A stretch of DNA of 64,000 nt. Origin: Bacteroidia bacterium (GTDB lineage Bacteria; Bacteroidota; Bacteroidia; Bacteroidales; CAJPTX01). The position numbers and the translations under genes were made by a program. Shown here in pieces: positions 26,231 to 34,314 of the stretch. The DNA lies in NCBI GenBank assembly GCA_905373475.1, contig CAJPTC010000012.1:1-64000 (forward strand), written 5' to 3'. The stretch's first letter is position 1. Every line of letters begins with the position of its first letter. Under the pieces are notes generated by a model that made no database searches, was not told the DNA's origin, and was given only the letters and a program-made list of their open reading frames with translations.

Positions 26231-27481
26231 CTATTGTATATCGTATTCTTGGAGTTTGCGGTAGAGTGTCCGCAACGAGATCCCAAGCTCTTCAGCCGCT
26301 TGCTTCCTGTGCCCGTTATGTTTTTGCAGTGCGTGGCGAATCATCTCTTCCTCCATATCGGCAATAGAACGTGGCACTTCTTCTACCGTTTCATTGTGCA
26401 CTTCTTGCACGGGTATTTCCTCATGAATGGGAGATATAATAGGCGGTTTTATCAGCGCACGATCCTCTCTTTGTCCGCTTAACTCAGCTAACGAACGCAG
26501 CGGATTGGCGTGTTCGTTGGGTACGGCATGCACCGCGGCGCTCTCCTGTTGCTGCATCAAGTTGAAGACCACCTGCCGCAATTCGTCTACATCCCCTCGT
26601 AAATCTCGTACTAACCCATACAACAACTCTCGTTCATGGTCTGGCATTCGTGTTTCATCAGAACGGTAGAGTGCTGGAAGGTGACGTTCCGTAGTTTGAG
26701 GTATGTAGCGCTGGAGTATCTCTGCCGTAATTTCTCTCTCAGTCTCAATTACCGAGATGCGCTCCGCCATATTCTTTAGTTCACGTACGTTACCTGGCCA
26801 GTTATAACCGAGAAGAATAGCTTCAGCACGCGCGTCCTGCAAACGAATGGGAGGCATATTGTATTTCTCTGCACACTCACCTGCGAACCATCGGAAAAGA
26901 AGAAGAACATCATCGCCTCGTTCCCGCAGTGGGGGAATACGAATGGGTACTGTTGAAAGACGATAATAAAGGTCTTCGCGAAACTTCCCCTCACGAATTG
27001 CGGTCTCAAGATTAACGTTGGTAGCCGCAACAATGCGAATATCGGTCTGTATCGGCGTAGACGAACCTACTCGGTAGAACTCGCCAGTCTCCAGAATTCG
27101 GAGAAGACGTGCCTGCGTTGTAAGGGGGAGTTCGCCAATTTCATCAAGGAATATGGTCCCTCTGTTTGCCACCTCGAAATACCCCTCTCTATTCTCTAGT
27201 GCTCCTGTAAACGACCCTTTGATGTGCCCAAAGAGTTCGGAGTCTAACGTACCTTCGGGAATAGCCGCACAGTTAACTGCAACGTAGCGCCCGTGTTTTC
27301 GGATGCCATACTGATGCACAATCTGCGGAAAGAACTCCTTACCAGAACCACTCTCGCCCGTCACCAAGACGGCAAGATCTGTACTTGCTACTTGGTATGC
27401 CACTTCTACGGCTCGTAGCAGTGCCGCATTGTTACCTATGATTTTGAAGCGACGTTTAATCGCCTCTATGTCTACACGCAT
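26231..27481 (-). CDS. Sigma-54-dependent transcriptional activator without receiver domain
   Basis: A 416-residue AAA+ activator. I start at MRVDIEAIK (27481). Walker A is GESGSGKE (about 42-49), the sigma-54 contact loop reads GSFTGA rather than GAFTGA, Walker B is TIFLDEIGE, and a Fis-type helix-turn-helix with QAAEELGISLRTLYRKL closes the protein. There is no receiver, GAF or PAS domain before the AAA+ domain. It is the first gene of the operon with lptE and secG, so it may sense envelope state and regulate its own operon or others. The signal is unknown. Confidence 0.9.
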   Translation of the reverse strand: MRVDIEAIKRRFKIIGNNAALLRAVEVAYQVASTDLAVLVTGESGSGKEFFPQIVHQYGIRKHGRYVAVNCAAIPEGTLDSELFGHIKGSFTGALENREGYFEVANRGTIFLDEIGELPLTTQARLLRILETGEFYRVGSSTPIQTDIRIVAATNVNLETAIREGKFREDLYYRLSTVPIRIPPLRERGDDVLLLFRWFAGECAEKYNMPPIRLQDARAEAILLGYNWPGNVRELKNMAERISVIETEREITAEILQRYIPQTTERHLPALYRSDETRMPDHERELLYGLVRDLRGDVDELRQVVFNLMQQQESAAVHAVPNEHANPLRSLAELSGQREDRALIKPPIISPIHEEIPVQEVHNETVEEVPRSIADMEEEMIRHALQKHNGHRKQAAEELGISLRTLYRKLQEYDIQ

Positions 27482-27560
27482 AATCTCGTTCCACCCCTTA
27501 TGCACAAAGATAGTTAAAGTTGGAGCGGTGAGATTCTAGATTGCTTTGCATAAAACACAA

Positions 27561-27593
27561 TAAAAAAAGAGAGACTCACAGAGCCCCTCTCTT
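27561..27593 (-). terminator. Terminator of the ECF sigma/anti-sigma operon
   Basis: On the minus strand AAGAGAG ... CTCTCTT is followed by TTTTTATTG. It lies about 36 bases after the putative anti-sigma gene. Confidence 0.75.
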
Positions 27594-27628
27594 GTTACGA
27601 CGGTCTTATGCTAAACCTACTTTTAGAC

Positions 27629-28576
27629 TTATAGTTGGGCAAGTTGGGTGATGACAAAGTCGATAAACTTCACCCCAAACGGGCGCTCAGGCTTTGGTAA
27701 GTTCTCGTGTAGCTCTTGCATCTGCTCCTCAAATTCGGCAACATCATCTTCAAGCATAATCGTCTCCCAGTCGTGAAAAGCATCTAAATCTGGCGTTTTG
27801 CTCGCAATGAGTAGTGCATCATTCTGTCTTAGAACCGACAAGGCATCTAAGGTAGGCAAGGGTAGCAGGGGCATTAGAGCAGGCAGGGGCTCGCCTACAG
27901 AAGCTGTAACCTGTCCAGATTGTTCCACCCCTTGCTCCGCCATGGGAAGCGCTATTGCAGGAGCAACAGAAGGTGTATCAGACTTAGTGGCTTGTTTTAT
28001 AGCCACGCTTTGTGCGGGAACTTCATCGGGTGTAATCGCTTCAATTCGCTTTGTGGGTTTAGAGCTGGGAAATTCTGCCACAATTGGCGTTTGTGGCTGA
28101 TGGTCGAACCAATTGCCTCCGAGTAACACGAACAAAAGCAGACACGCAGCAGCGGCTACCGCTTTCCAGAACAAGGGAGCAACAATAGGCTCGTGTCTTT
28201 TCAAACGTTCTTTGTGCGGGTATACAATATCGGAAGGTGCAACAAGACGCGTTTGTAGGATTGCGGTGCGAATCTGTGCATAACGAGAATAGGTACGGCA
28301 TACCTCTTCTAGCTCTTGCGCTTCATGCAGAGTCAACTCTCCCTCCAGTTCCTTGTAGCAAAGCTCCTCAAAATGAGAAAGAGGTGCATCGTCCTCACTA
28401 CGAATGGCTTTCAGACGCGCTCGCATTGCGCTGCTAGATCCCGTAGTCGCAGCCGTGATGGAATCTTCACGCTCCAGCTCTTCGTTTAATGCCAACGCCT
28501 CTTCGGCACTTAAAAGCCCTGAACGAAGCCTTGCAAGTCGTTGGTCGTCATGCTGATCGTTATGCATTGCTCTCAT
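27629..28576 (-). CDS. Probable anti-sigma factor-like membrane protein
   Basis: A 315-residue protein with one membrane segment near residues 135-155 (AVAAAACLLLFVLLGG), a cytoplasmic N-terminal half rich in charged helices and a low-complexity Ala/Pro/Gln periplasmic half. No zinc-binding HxxxCxxC motif is seen. I call it an anti-sigma factor because its ATG overlaps the stop of an ECF sigma gene by one base and its topology fits; the sequence alone does not prove it. Confidence 0.65.
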   Translation of the reverse strand: MRAMHNDQHDDQRLARLRSGLLSAEEALALNEELEREDSITAATTGSSSAMRARLKAIRSEDDAPLSHFEELCYKELEGELTLHEAQELEEVCRTYSRYAQIRTAILQTRLVAPSDIVYPHKERLKRHEPIVAPLFWKAVAAAACLLLFVLLGGNWFDHQPQTPIVAEFPSSKPTKRIEAITPDEVPAQSVAIKQATKSDTPSVAPAIALPMAEQGVEQSGQVTASVGEPLPALMPLLPLPTLDALSVLRQNDALLIASKTPDLDAFHDWETIMLEDDVAEFEEQMQELHENLPKPERPFGVKFIDFVITQLAQL

Positions 28577-29058
28577 TACAGGATATTGTCTAACTCGCCG
28601 ATATAGTTTCGTAAAAATTGTCTTGCACGGTGGATGTACACCTTTACTTGTGTTTCCGAGAGATTGGCTATTTCGCCGATCTCGGCATAACTGTAGCCTT
28701 CGTAATCTCTCAAAAGTATTGCCGTACGTTGTGTCTCTGGCAAGAGCGCCAGCCCCCGATTGAGGTGTTCCTCAACATCAAAATTGGGCTGCTGTTCGTA
28801 GGAGCGCGAATGTGCTTCCTCTACACAAACTTGTTGTTTCTCAGTACGCATTACATCTACGGCCGCATTGTAGAGCGTGGTAAACAGATAGGAACGCGCT
28901 TTTTCTGCTCTTACGGTATCGTGTTTCTCCCAGAGGCGTGTAAAACTCTCTTGTACAAGATCCTCCGCCACAACCTGATTATTCATCAGGCGCAACGCAA
29001 AACGGTAAAGACCGTCGGCATACAGGTCTACGCTCTCATTATACTCCTTAGCCGTCAT
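28576..29058 (-). CDS. ECF-type RNA polymerase sigma factor
   Basis: A 160-residue sigma-70 family protein. Region 2 is LYRFALRLMNNQVVAEDLVQESFTRLWEK, and region 4 is LLPETQRTAILLRDYEGYSYAEIGEIANLSETQVKVYIHRAR with the helix-turn-helix. I start at MTAKEYNE (29058). It is coupled to the downstream membrane protein, the usual sigma/anti-sigma arrangement. The regulon and the signal are not visible. Confidence 0.93.
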   Translation of the reverse strand: MTAKEYNESVDLYADGLYRFALRLMNNQVVAEDLVQESFTRLWEKHDTVRAEKARSYLFTTLYNAAVDVMRTEKQQVCVEEAHSRSYEQQPNFDVEEHLNRGLALLPETQRTAILLRDYEGYSYAEIGEIANLSETQVKVYIHRARQFLRNYIGELDNIL

Positions 29059-29275
29059 CGCCCTCCAACAACAAGACACTGGATCTTAAATCACCCGTAA
29101 GACGGAAGAGGTTGCAAAAAGTTACTGTCTGTAGAATTTTTTTTCGCCTTGATAACCTCCTGCGAACGAATTTAGTGAATTACGCTAAATGGGGCTGTAT
29201 TGTACAAAAAGGGGCTGCTCAGACGTTCCTTTGTTACTAGCAATTTCGTTGGGACGAACGTAAATATTATCCAAG

Positions 29276-29941
29276 ATGTCGCAAAGAAAAATCTCCCTTC
29301 TGACCACCTATGGCTGTTTAACCCTTGTACTACTTTGTGGCGGAGTACTTCAAGCATGTAAATCGAACGAAAGCATCGTGCGCGATTTCTCGCCAGCTGA
29401 GATAGCTGCAGCCAATACCGCAGCAAACGAAAGCTACTTATCTCCGATTGAAAAAGAGGTCTTTTACTACCTCAATCTGGTTCGTATGAACCCCAAAGTC
29501 TTTGCACGTACCTACGTAAAAGATTATCTAGGCGCGCCTGGCTACACAAAGGGATATGCCTTCGACGAACGTAAGATCTCCCTCATGCGTCGGCTCACAA
29601 CCATGCAACCGCTCCCGATTATCAAACCCTCACGCAAGTTGTTTGACCTAGCCGAATGTTTTGCCGTTGCACAGGGCAAAAAGGGAGAGATTGGACACGA
29701 CCGAAGTGCTACTAATTGCAATGTGGGCTACCACGCTGAGTGTTGTAGCTACGGTAACTATACCTCGGGGCTGTACTATGTTCTTGAACTCTTAGTAGAT
29801 TCTGGAGAGAACAATGCTGCCTTAGGACATCGGAACATTCTTCTGGGCGATTTCCTCTTTATGGGCGTGGCGCAACGCGATCACACGAGATACAGAAAAG
29901 GCGTTGTGCTTGACTTTTGGAGAACCGAAAACGGGAAATAG
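29276..29941 (+). CDS. CAP-domain (SCP-like) lipoprotein
   Basis: A 221-residue lipoprotein with lipobox LQAC near residue 28. The rest is a CAP/SCP domain: VFYYLNLVRMNPKVFA at the start, GEIGHDRS with a cavity histidine near 140, HAECC with a Glu, and ALGHRNILLGDFLFMG with the second histidine near 182. Bacterial CAP proteins are exported, of largely unknown function, and sometimes act on cell wall or lipids. There is no linked partner. Confidence 0.87.
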   Translation: MSQRKISLLTTYGCLTLVLLCGGVLQACKSNESIVRDFSPAEIAAANTAANESYLSPIEKEVFYYLNLVRMNPKVFARTYVKDYLGAPGYTKGYAFDERKISLMRRLTTMQPLPIIKPSRKLFDLAECFAVAQGKKGEIGHDRSATNCNVGYHAECCSYGNYTSGLYYVLELLVDSGENNAALGHRNILLGDFLFMGVAQRDHTRYRKGVVLDFWRTENGK

Positions 29942-30012
29942 AACAGTGCACACTCTCTTAATCGTTGCCACAACCCTACTGAAAGCGGAAAACAAAGTAC
30001 CACCTTGCGCGC

Positions 30013-30768
30013 TTACGTCTCACTCTCAAAAATGAGAGGAGTTCCATAAACAATGTTCTCGTGTGCTATAGCCTTTTTACCGCGCATCTTACGGTAGAGT
30101 TGTGCACATGTAGCCGTATCGTGCTGACAATAGATTGCTATTTTGGGCAGATCGCCTTCTTCGTAGAAAACACTGTGTACCTTGCTGCCGTCCATGCCCT
30201 CCAGAAGTTCGGAGATCCCGAAGGTGTAGGCAAGTAGATCGAGCGATACGTAGTGCTTGTAGTCTCCAAATTTCCAAAGCTCTAACGTATCCAAAAAACG
30301 AGTCTCCCACGGTCTACGGCCTGCCACTCGTAGCTCGGCGGGTAACACCATATTTTGTACCAACAAGCGACGCGCTATATAGGGGAAATCAAACTCCTTG
30401 CCATTGTGAGCACACAGATAGACCCGCTCGTGCAACGAACGAAAGGCTTCTAATGCACTACAGAATTCGGCGAGTACATTCTGCTCATTGCCTGCAAAAA
30501 CCGACACGCGGAGGGTCTCCCCTATCTCTGGTTTCCGATGAAAATAGCCCAATGAAATGCAGACCACACGCCCAAACTCGGCATAAATTGCACTCCTGTC
30601 ATACAGACTGGCGGCTGTCTCATCGGCTGTAGCGAGATAGGTTGCCTTTCGCTCCCACAATGCCCGATATGGCGCAGGAGCATCCGCCAAATGCTCATAC
30701 TGCGACACCGTTTCGATGTCAAGAAAAAGAATATCGTAGAGTTCTGGCTCAGGGATTGTTGTACGCAT
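30013..30768 (-). CDS. Predicted 3'-5' exonuclease, PolB-related
   Basis: A 251-residue DEDD-type nuclease related to the proofreading domain of family B polymerases (PF10108-like). ExoI is LFLDIETV (about 14-21), ExoII is LCAHNGKEFDFPYI, and the third motif is YCQHDTATCAQL. The acidic residues D and E of ExoI, D of ExoII and D of ExoIII are intact. It is likely cytoplasmic and may take part in DNA repair or RNA turnover. Confidence 0.85.
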   Translation of the reverse strand: MRTTIPEPELYDILFLDIETVSQYEHLADAPAPYRALWERKATYLATADETAASLYDRSAIYAEFGRVVCISLGYFHRKPEIGETLRVSVFAGNEQNVLAEFCSALEAFRSLHERVYLCAHNGKEFDFPYIARRLLVQNMVLPAELRVAGRRPWETRFLDTLELWKFGDYKHYVSLDLLAYTFGISELLEGMDGSKVHSVFYEEGDLPKIAIYCQHDTATCAQLYRKMRGKKAIAHENIVYGTPLIFESET

Positions 30769-30869
30769 GCGGCACTGTTTACCGCGTAAAAATAGGGGAA
30801 ATACGAAAAAAGCGGGAGCTCAAGGAGACGCATATTTCAACAATCCTTATACGCTTCGTATTCGTCTCC

Positions 30870-31679
30870 CTAATGCTTGATCTCCCAATCTGAGAAATCG
30901 CTCTCAGAGCGACTTTTCAGTTCCTCTAGTTTTTCATTAAACATCTTCTCGAACTGTTCTGCCGATACAACTTGCCCTTTCGGAGGCTCTATGGGCACTT
31001 TCTTGGAAAGGTACTCTATTTTTATTGCCGTTATGGTTTCATCGTAGACCGACTCTATTTGCAGTATAAGGCCTGGCAATCCGTAAAAACCATTAGGACC
31101 AAAAACGGCAGGAATTTCTTTACAGAACCACGCGGTATAAATAGTCTCTGAATCCGTTGCCGAATGGTCGGGGAATTTTATTGTAGCCTTGGTACACACT
31201 TTCCCTAAAATCTCTTTTGTTTCAGAACCAATTTCCCAATTCATTGGTCGGATAGATTCTCGCACTACCAGCTTTTTACCAAAGAAATTTCTTTGGCTCA
31301 GCTGTTCGTGTTTATCAAGGTCAAGATAGAGATTAGGGACATCGTCTATATTATACCCTCCCGCAGGATCTTCAAAGAGTTCTATGTTACCCGATTTCTG
31401 ATAACTAGGAAGTTCTGTGTGCCCGCTCTCCCGTTCAAGTGAGAAGTTGCTTTTCGATCCTTGTTGAATCAGGAGGTTGTACCTTTTTATATGCTCAGTT
31501 TTGGGGACATTCGCCTCAATTAGTTTCTGGAGCGCCTCATCTACTCCAGGTCCTGCTACCTCAACACGTATTTCAGACTCAAGCTCCGTAAGATACGTTA
31601 CCGCAAGCATGCGTTGCTGTGCCATCGCTGAAACAACAGAGAAGACCCAAAAAACAAGAATGGTATATTTCTTCCTCAT
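30870..31679 (-). CDS. GLPGLI family protein
   Basis: A 269-residue exported protein with signal peptide IVFWVFSVVSAMA-Q. The family signature GLPGLILQI appears near residue 200 in FYGLPGLILQIESV. Start is the ATG of MRKKYT at 31679, not the upstream TTG. The family is common in Bacteroidota and is linked to the envelope and to metal or peptide-related loci, but its function is not established. Confidence 0.9.
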   Translation of the reverse strand: MRKKYTILVFWVFSVVSAMAQQRMLAVTYLTELESEIRVEVAGPGVDEALQKLIEANVPKTEHIKRYNLLIQQGSKSNFSLERESGHTELPSYQKSGNIELFEDPAGGYNIDDVPNLYLDLDKHEQLSQRNFFGKKLVVRESIRPMNWEIGSETKEILGKVCTKATIKFPDHSATDSETIYTAWFCKEIPAVFGPNGFYGLPGLILQIESVYDETITAIKIEYLSKKVPIEPPKGQVVSAEQFEKMFNEKLEELKSRSESDFSDWEIKH

Positions 31680-31891
31680 TATTTGCAATCAAGTTGATAT
31701 AAACACGTCTGCGATGCCCTTTCTCACAAACCTCATTGTGCGTCAGCTACCGAAATTAGCATGAAAATTTATAATACACTGCCCATAAGGGAATTCGTTG
31801 CCTGCTCACGCATATCATTATGCGGTATCTCAGAACAACTGGAAGAACAAAGACGTACCCCTAGAAGGAAATGTTCGTTAGACCGTAACAG

Positions 31892-32815
31892 ATGAACGAT
31901 TTTGAAAAGTGGGAGGCTGCCTACAAACGGCAGGATATGTCTTGTTTCAATACATCGCCCGAAGCCGTACTCTGGCTCAAAATAAAAGATCTTTCGTCGC
32001 AACTCCCTGCCATAGCCAAACAACTTGCAATTACTTTTTACACAAGTGGTGTTCGCGCCCATTGCCAAGAGCTTTATACTTATTTGCTCGAAAAACCAGA
32101 ACTCCGCAATAAGTTTGAAAATTTCCGCCAATTCTATTGCCAAAAACACTCACCCAGTTGGAACAATACATTGCCAGCTTCTTTGCAAGAAGTTCCGACC
32201 TACAACTGGGTAGAACACTACATGCCATCGCTCGACCGATACTTTGCCGCCACCTACTTGCCTCGCTTCCCTTCTTTTACTGCGTTAGAGTCAATGAAAG
32301 AAAAAATTGCCGCTGAGGCATGGGAATTTGTACAGAATGCATGGTACGACCATTGGACACGAAATTACATAGAGCAGCTGTTCTTTGCGCATCCCCGCGT
32401 TCTTCCTTCAATGGGCACATTACGAGGTGTTGATTTCTTTATTGATGATTGCCCGATGAAATTAAAGCTCCTCTATTTCCCCCAAGCCTTTCTAAAATCT
32501 AGAAAGGGTACTGACGTTGCCACTACCGTAAATGAGAGCCTGAAAAATCCTAAAGAATTGCTCGTGTGGCTTTATACTGAGCAGTGCCGCCTCCGTTTTG
32601 GCGCAGAGAATCGGCTCTACCTTATATTTCATGACACGACGAAACCCGAAAACTCTTGGGAGCTCAAACGAGCCCAAAAATTACTTGCAGAAAAGATTGA
32701 AAATTACCTCACACAATTTGAGCCCAACAGACTGCCATCTATTACTTTCCCATTTGGCGGGAAAACCTATACAGCACTTGCCGATACTCTTTTTATCGTA
32801 AAAGACGAAAACTAA
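31892..32815 (+). CDS. Uncharacterised protein, possible PD-(D/E)XK-like fold
   Basis: A 307-residue cytoplasmic protein. Around residues 170-205 it has an E, then HPRVLPSMGTLRGVDFF, then PMKLKLLYFPQAFL. This resembles a restriction-endonuclease-like core of the form E-(x20)-VDF-(x7)-P(F/Y)(D/Q)xK in uncharacterised Bacteroidota proteins. Here the acid of the last motif is a lysine (PMKLK), so the enzyme may be inactive. The family match is by memory and by eye and is tentative. No clear neighbour context; a tRNA follows. Confidence 0.7.
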   Translation: MNDFEKWEAAYKRQDMSCFNTSPEAVLWLKIKDLSSQLPAIAKQLAITFYTSGVRAHCQELYTYLLEKPELRNKFENFRQFYCQKHSPSWNNTLPASLQEVPTYNWVEHYMPSLDRYFAATYLPRFPSFTALESMKEKIAAEAWEFVQNAWYDHWTRNYIEQLFFAHPRVLPSMGTLRGVDFFIDDCPMKLKLLYFPQAFLKSRKGTDVATTVNESLKNPKELLVWLYTEQCRLRFGAENRLYLIFHDTTKPENSWELKRAQKLLAEKIENYLTQFEPNRLPSITFPFGGKTYTALADTLFIVKDEN

Positions 32816-32893
32816 AGTCTCTCCTTTTTATGTACCCCCCTCTGTGGTATTGGTACGGTGCTCTTAGCCGCCATAGGAGTCTTTAAAAAAGGT

Positions 32894-32901
32894 TACCTTT
32901 G
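32894..32901 (+). promoter_or_regulatory. Putative -7 promoter box of the tRNA gene (TACCTTTG)
   Basis: Matches TAnnTTTG and lies 20 bases before the tRNA 5' end. No clear -33 element is visible. Confidence 0.5.
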
Positions 32902-32920
32902 CACGTGTTTGTGACACAAA

Positions 32921-32994
32921 GGCCCCGTAGTTCAGCTGAATAGAACGTCAGATTCCGGTTCTGAAAGTCGTGGGTTTGAATCCCGCCGGGGTCA
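32921..32994 (+). tRNA. tRNA-Arg (anticodon CCG)
   Basis: 74 nt. The acceptor stem is GGCCCCG/CGGGGTC, the D stem GTTC/GAAC, the anticodon stem TCAGA/TCTGA around loop TTCCGGT, and the T stem GTGGG/CCCGC. The anticodon is CCG (32955-32957), reading CGG. CCA is not encoded. The D loop has A at position 19 (32939) and the T loop TTTGAAT has U at 56 (32977) in place of the usual G19 and C56. Confidence 0.95.
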
Positions 32995-33052
32995 CAAGGC
33001 TGTCTGTTTCAGACAGCAGGATGCTAAATATTGAAAAAAGGGAAGTTGCCAG

Positions 33053-33829
33053 ATGAGCCGTTTGTTCAGAATCTCAAGTTTAGTTGCTGTTGCATTGGCA
33101 GCAAGCGTGGTATTGTTAGGTTGCAAAGAAAAGAAGGCGCAAGAAATAGTGCCTGGTTCACCCGAGGATACCGCTGAGAACGCATTAAAGAATTACGACT
33201 ACAAAAAGCTGAGCTACGCGCTCGGTCTCTCCGCAGGGCAATACATCGCCAATGAAGAGATTAAGTTGCAGCACGATGAGTTCAAGCGCGGTCTGGAAGA
33301 CGCCATCAATAAGACGCCTGGTATGACGGATGACGAAATACAGGATGTGATGCGTAACTACATGATGACCCGCATGGAAGCCGTAGCAAATGCTAACAGC
33401 GCGGCTGCTAAGCGCTTCTTCGATTCTATCGCTACACAAGAAGGCGTGCAGAGCGATCCTTCTGGACTTTACTACAAGGTAACCGCAGAGGGTAACGGGG
33501 TGCAGCCCACTGACAGTAGCTCCGTTCTTATGAACTACAAGGCACGCTTTATCAACGGTGAAGAGTTCGATTCTAACGGTGAAGAACCCGTTCTTATTGA
33601 TCTCCGTCGCGTTATCCAAGGCTGGACAATCGGTATCCCAAAATTGAAACAAGGCGCTAAAGCTACCCTATACATCCCCGCAGAATTGGCGTATGGTGCG
33701 CGTGGACGTGACCGAGTGCCCGCTAATGCCACACTTATTTTTGACGTTGAGTTGGTAAAAGTGATGACGCCTGCTGACGTAGAGGCTTATACCAAGGAGA
33801 TGGAGCAAAAAGCAAGCGCCCAAAAATAG
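33053..33829 (+). CDS. FKBP-type peptidyl-prolyl isomerase lipoprotein (FkpA/Mip-like)
   Basis: A 258-residue lipoprotein with lipobox LLGC near residue 24. An N-terminal helical dimerisation region (KLSYALGLSAGQYIANEEI...) is followed by an FKBP domain with SSVLMNYKARFINGEEFDS, VIQGWTIGIPKLKQGAKATLYIPAELAYG and NATLIFDVELVKV. It is a periplasmic or outer-membrane folding catalyst. It lies 58 bases after the tRNA and 6 bases before the DUF3127 gene. Confidence 0.93.
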   Translation: MSRLFRISSLVAVALAASVVLLGCKEKKAQEIVPGSPEDTAENALKNYDYKKLSYALGLSAGQYIANEEIKLQHDEFKRGLEDAINKTPGMTDDEIQDVMRNYMMTRMEAVANANSAAAKRFFDSIATQEGVQSDPSGLYYKVTAEGNGVQPTDSSSVLMNYKARFINGEEFDSNGEEPVLIDLRRVIQGWTIGIPKLKQGAKATLYIPAELAYGARGRDRVPANATLIFDVELVKVMTPADVEAYTKEMEQKASAQK

Positions 33830-33835
33830 ATCTAC

Positions 33836-34285
33836 ATGCCAGAGAATAATGCAATTCTAACTGTAGAAGGGAAGCTTACGGCTGTTCTCCCTAAGCAAGA
33901 AGGCGAAGGGAGAAACGGGCATTGGCAGCGTCAAAGTTTTGTGATTGAGATGCAGCGGGGGAGTTTTCCCACTTCAGTTTGTTTTGATGTATGGGGTGAT
34001 CAGGTTAATACTTTAGCCTCGCTTCAGATAGGAGATCTCTTAACCATCTCGTTTGATCCTTCTTCGCGCGAATTCAACGGACGTTGGTACACTAGTTTGC
34101 GCGCTTGGCGCATTACACTGGCAGGTGGAACTGCTGTAGATCGTCCGAGCACAATGGGCGTTGTTGACCAACAACCGCCGCAACAAGTAGCCGATGCAGT
34201 ACCTCATGTAGACACGAGTAGTGCGCCAAGCTACCAAGATGAGAATGCAAAATTGCGCGGCGAAGATGAAGATTTGCCTTTCTAG
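33836..34285 (+). CDS. DUF3127 protein (OB-fold, SSB-like)
   Basis: A 149-residue protein. The region about 8-95 reads as an OB fold, VEGKLTAVLPKQ ... HWQRQSFVIEM ... DVWGDQVNTLA, typical of DUF3127; the acidic C-terminus EDEDLPF resembles the end of SSB. It probably binds single-stranded DNA. It follows the FKBP gene by 6 bases. Confidence 0.88.
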   Translation: MPENNAILTVEGKLTAVLPKQEGEGRNGHWQRQSFVIEMQRGSFPTSVCFDVWGDQVNTLASLQIGDLLTISFDPSSREFNGRWYTSLRAWRITLAGGTAVDRPSTMGVVDQQPPQQVADAVPHVDTSSAPSYQDENAKLRGEDEDLPF

Positions 34286-34314
34286 TAGAAAGGTTGCTTT
34301 CTAAAAAGAGTGGA

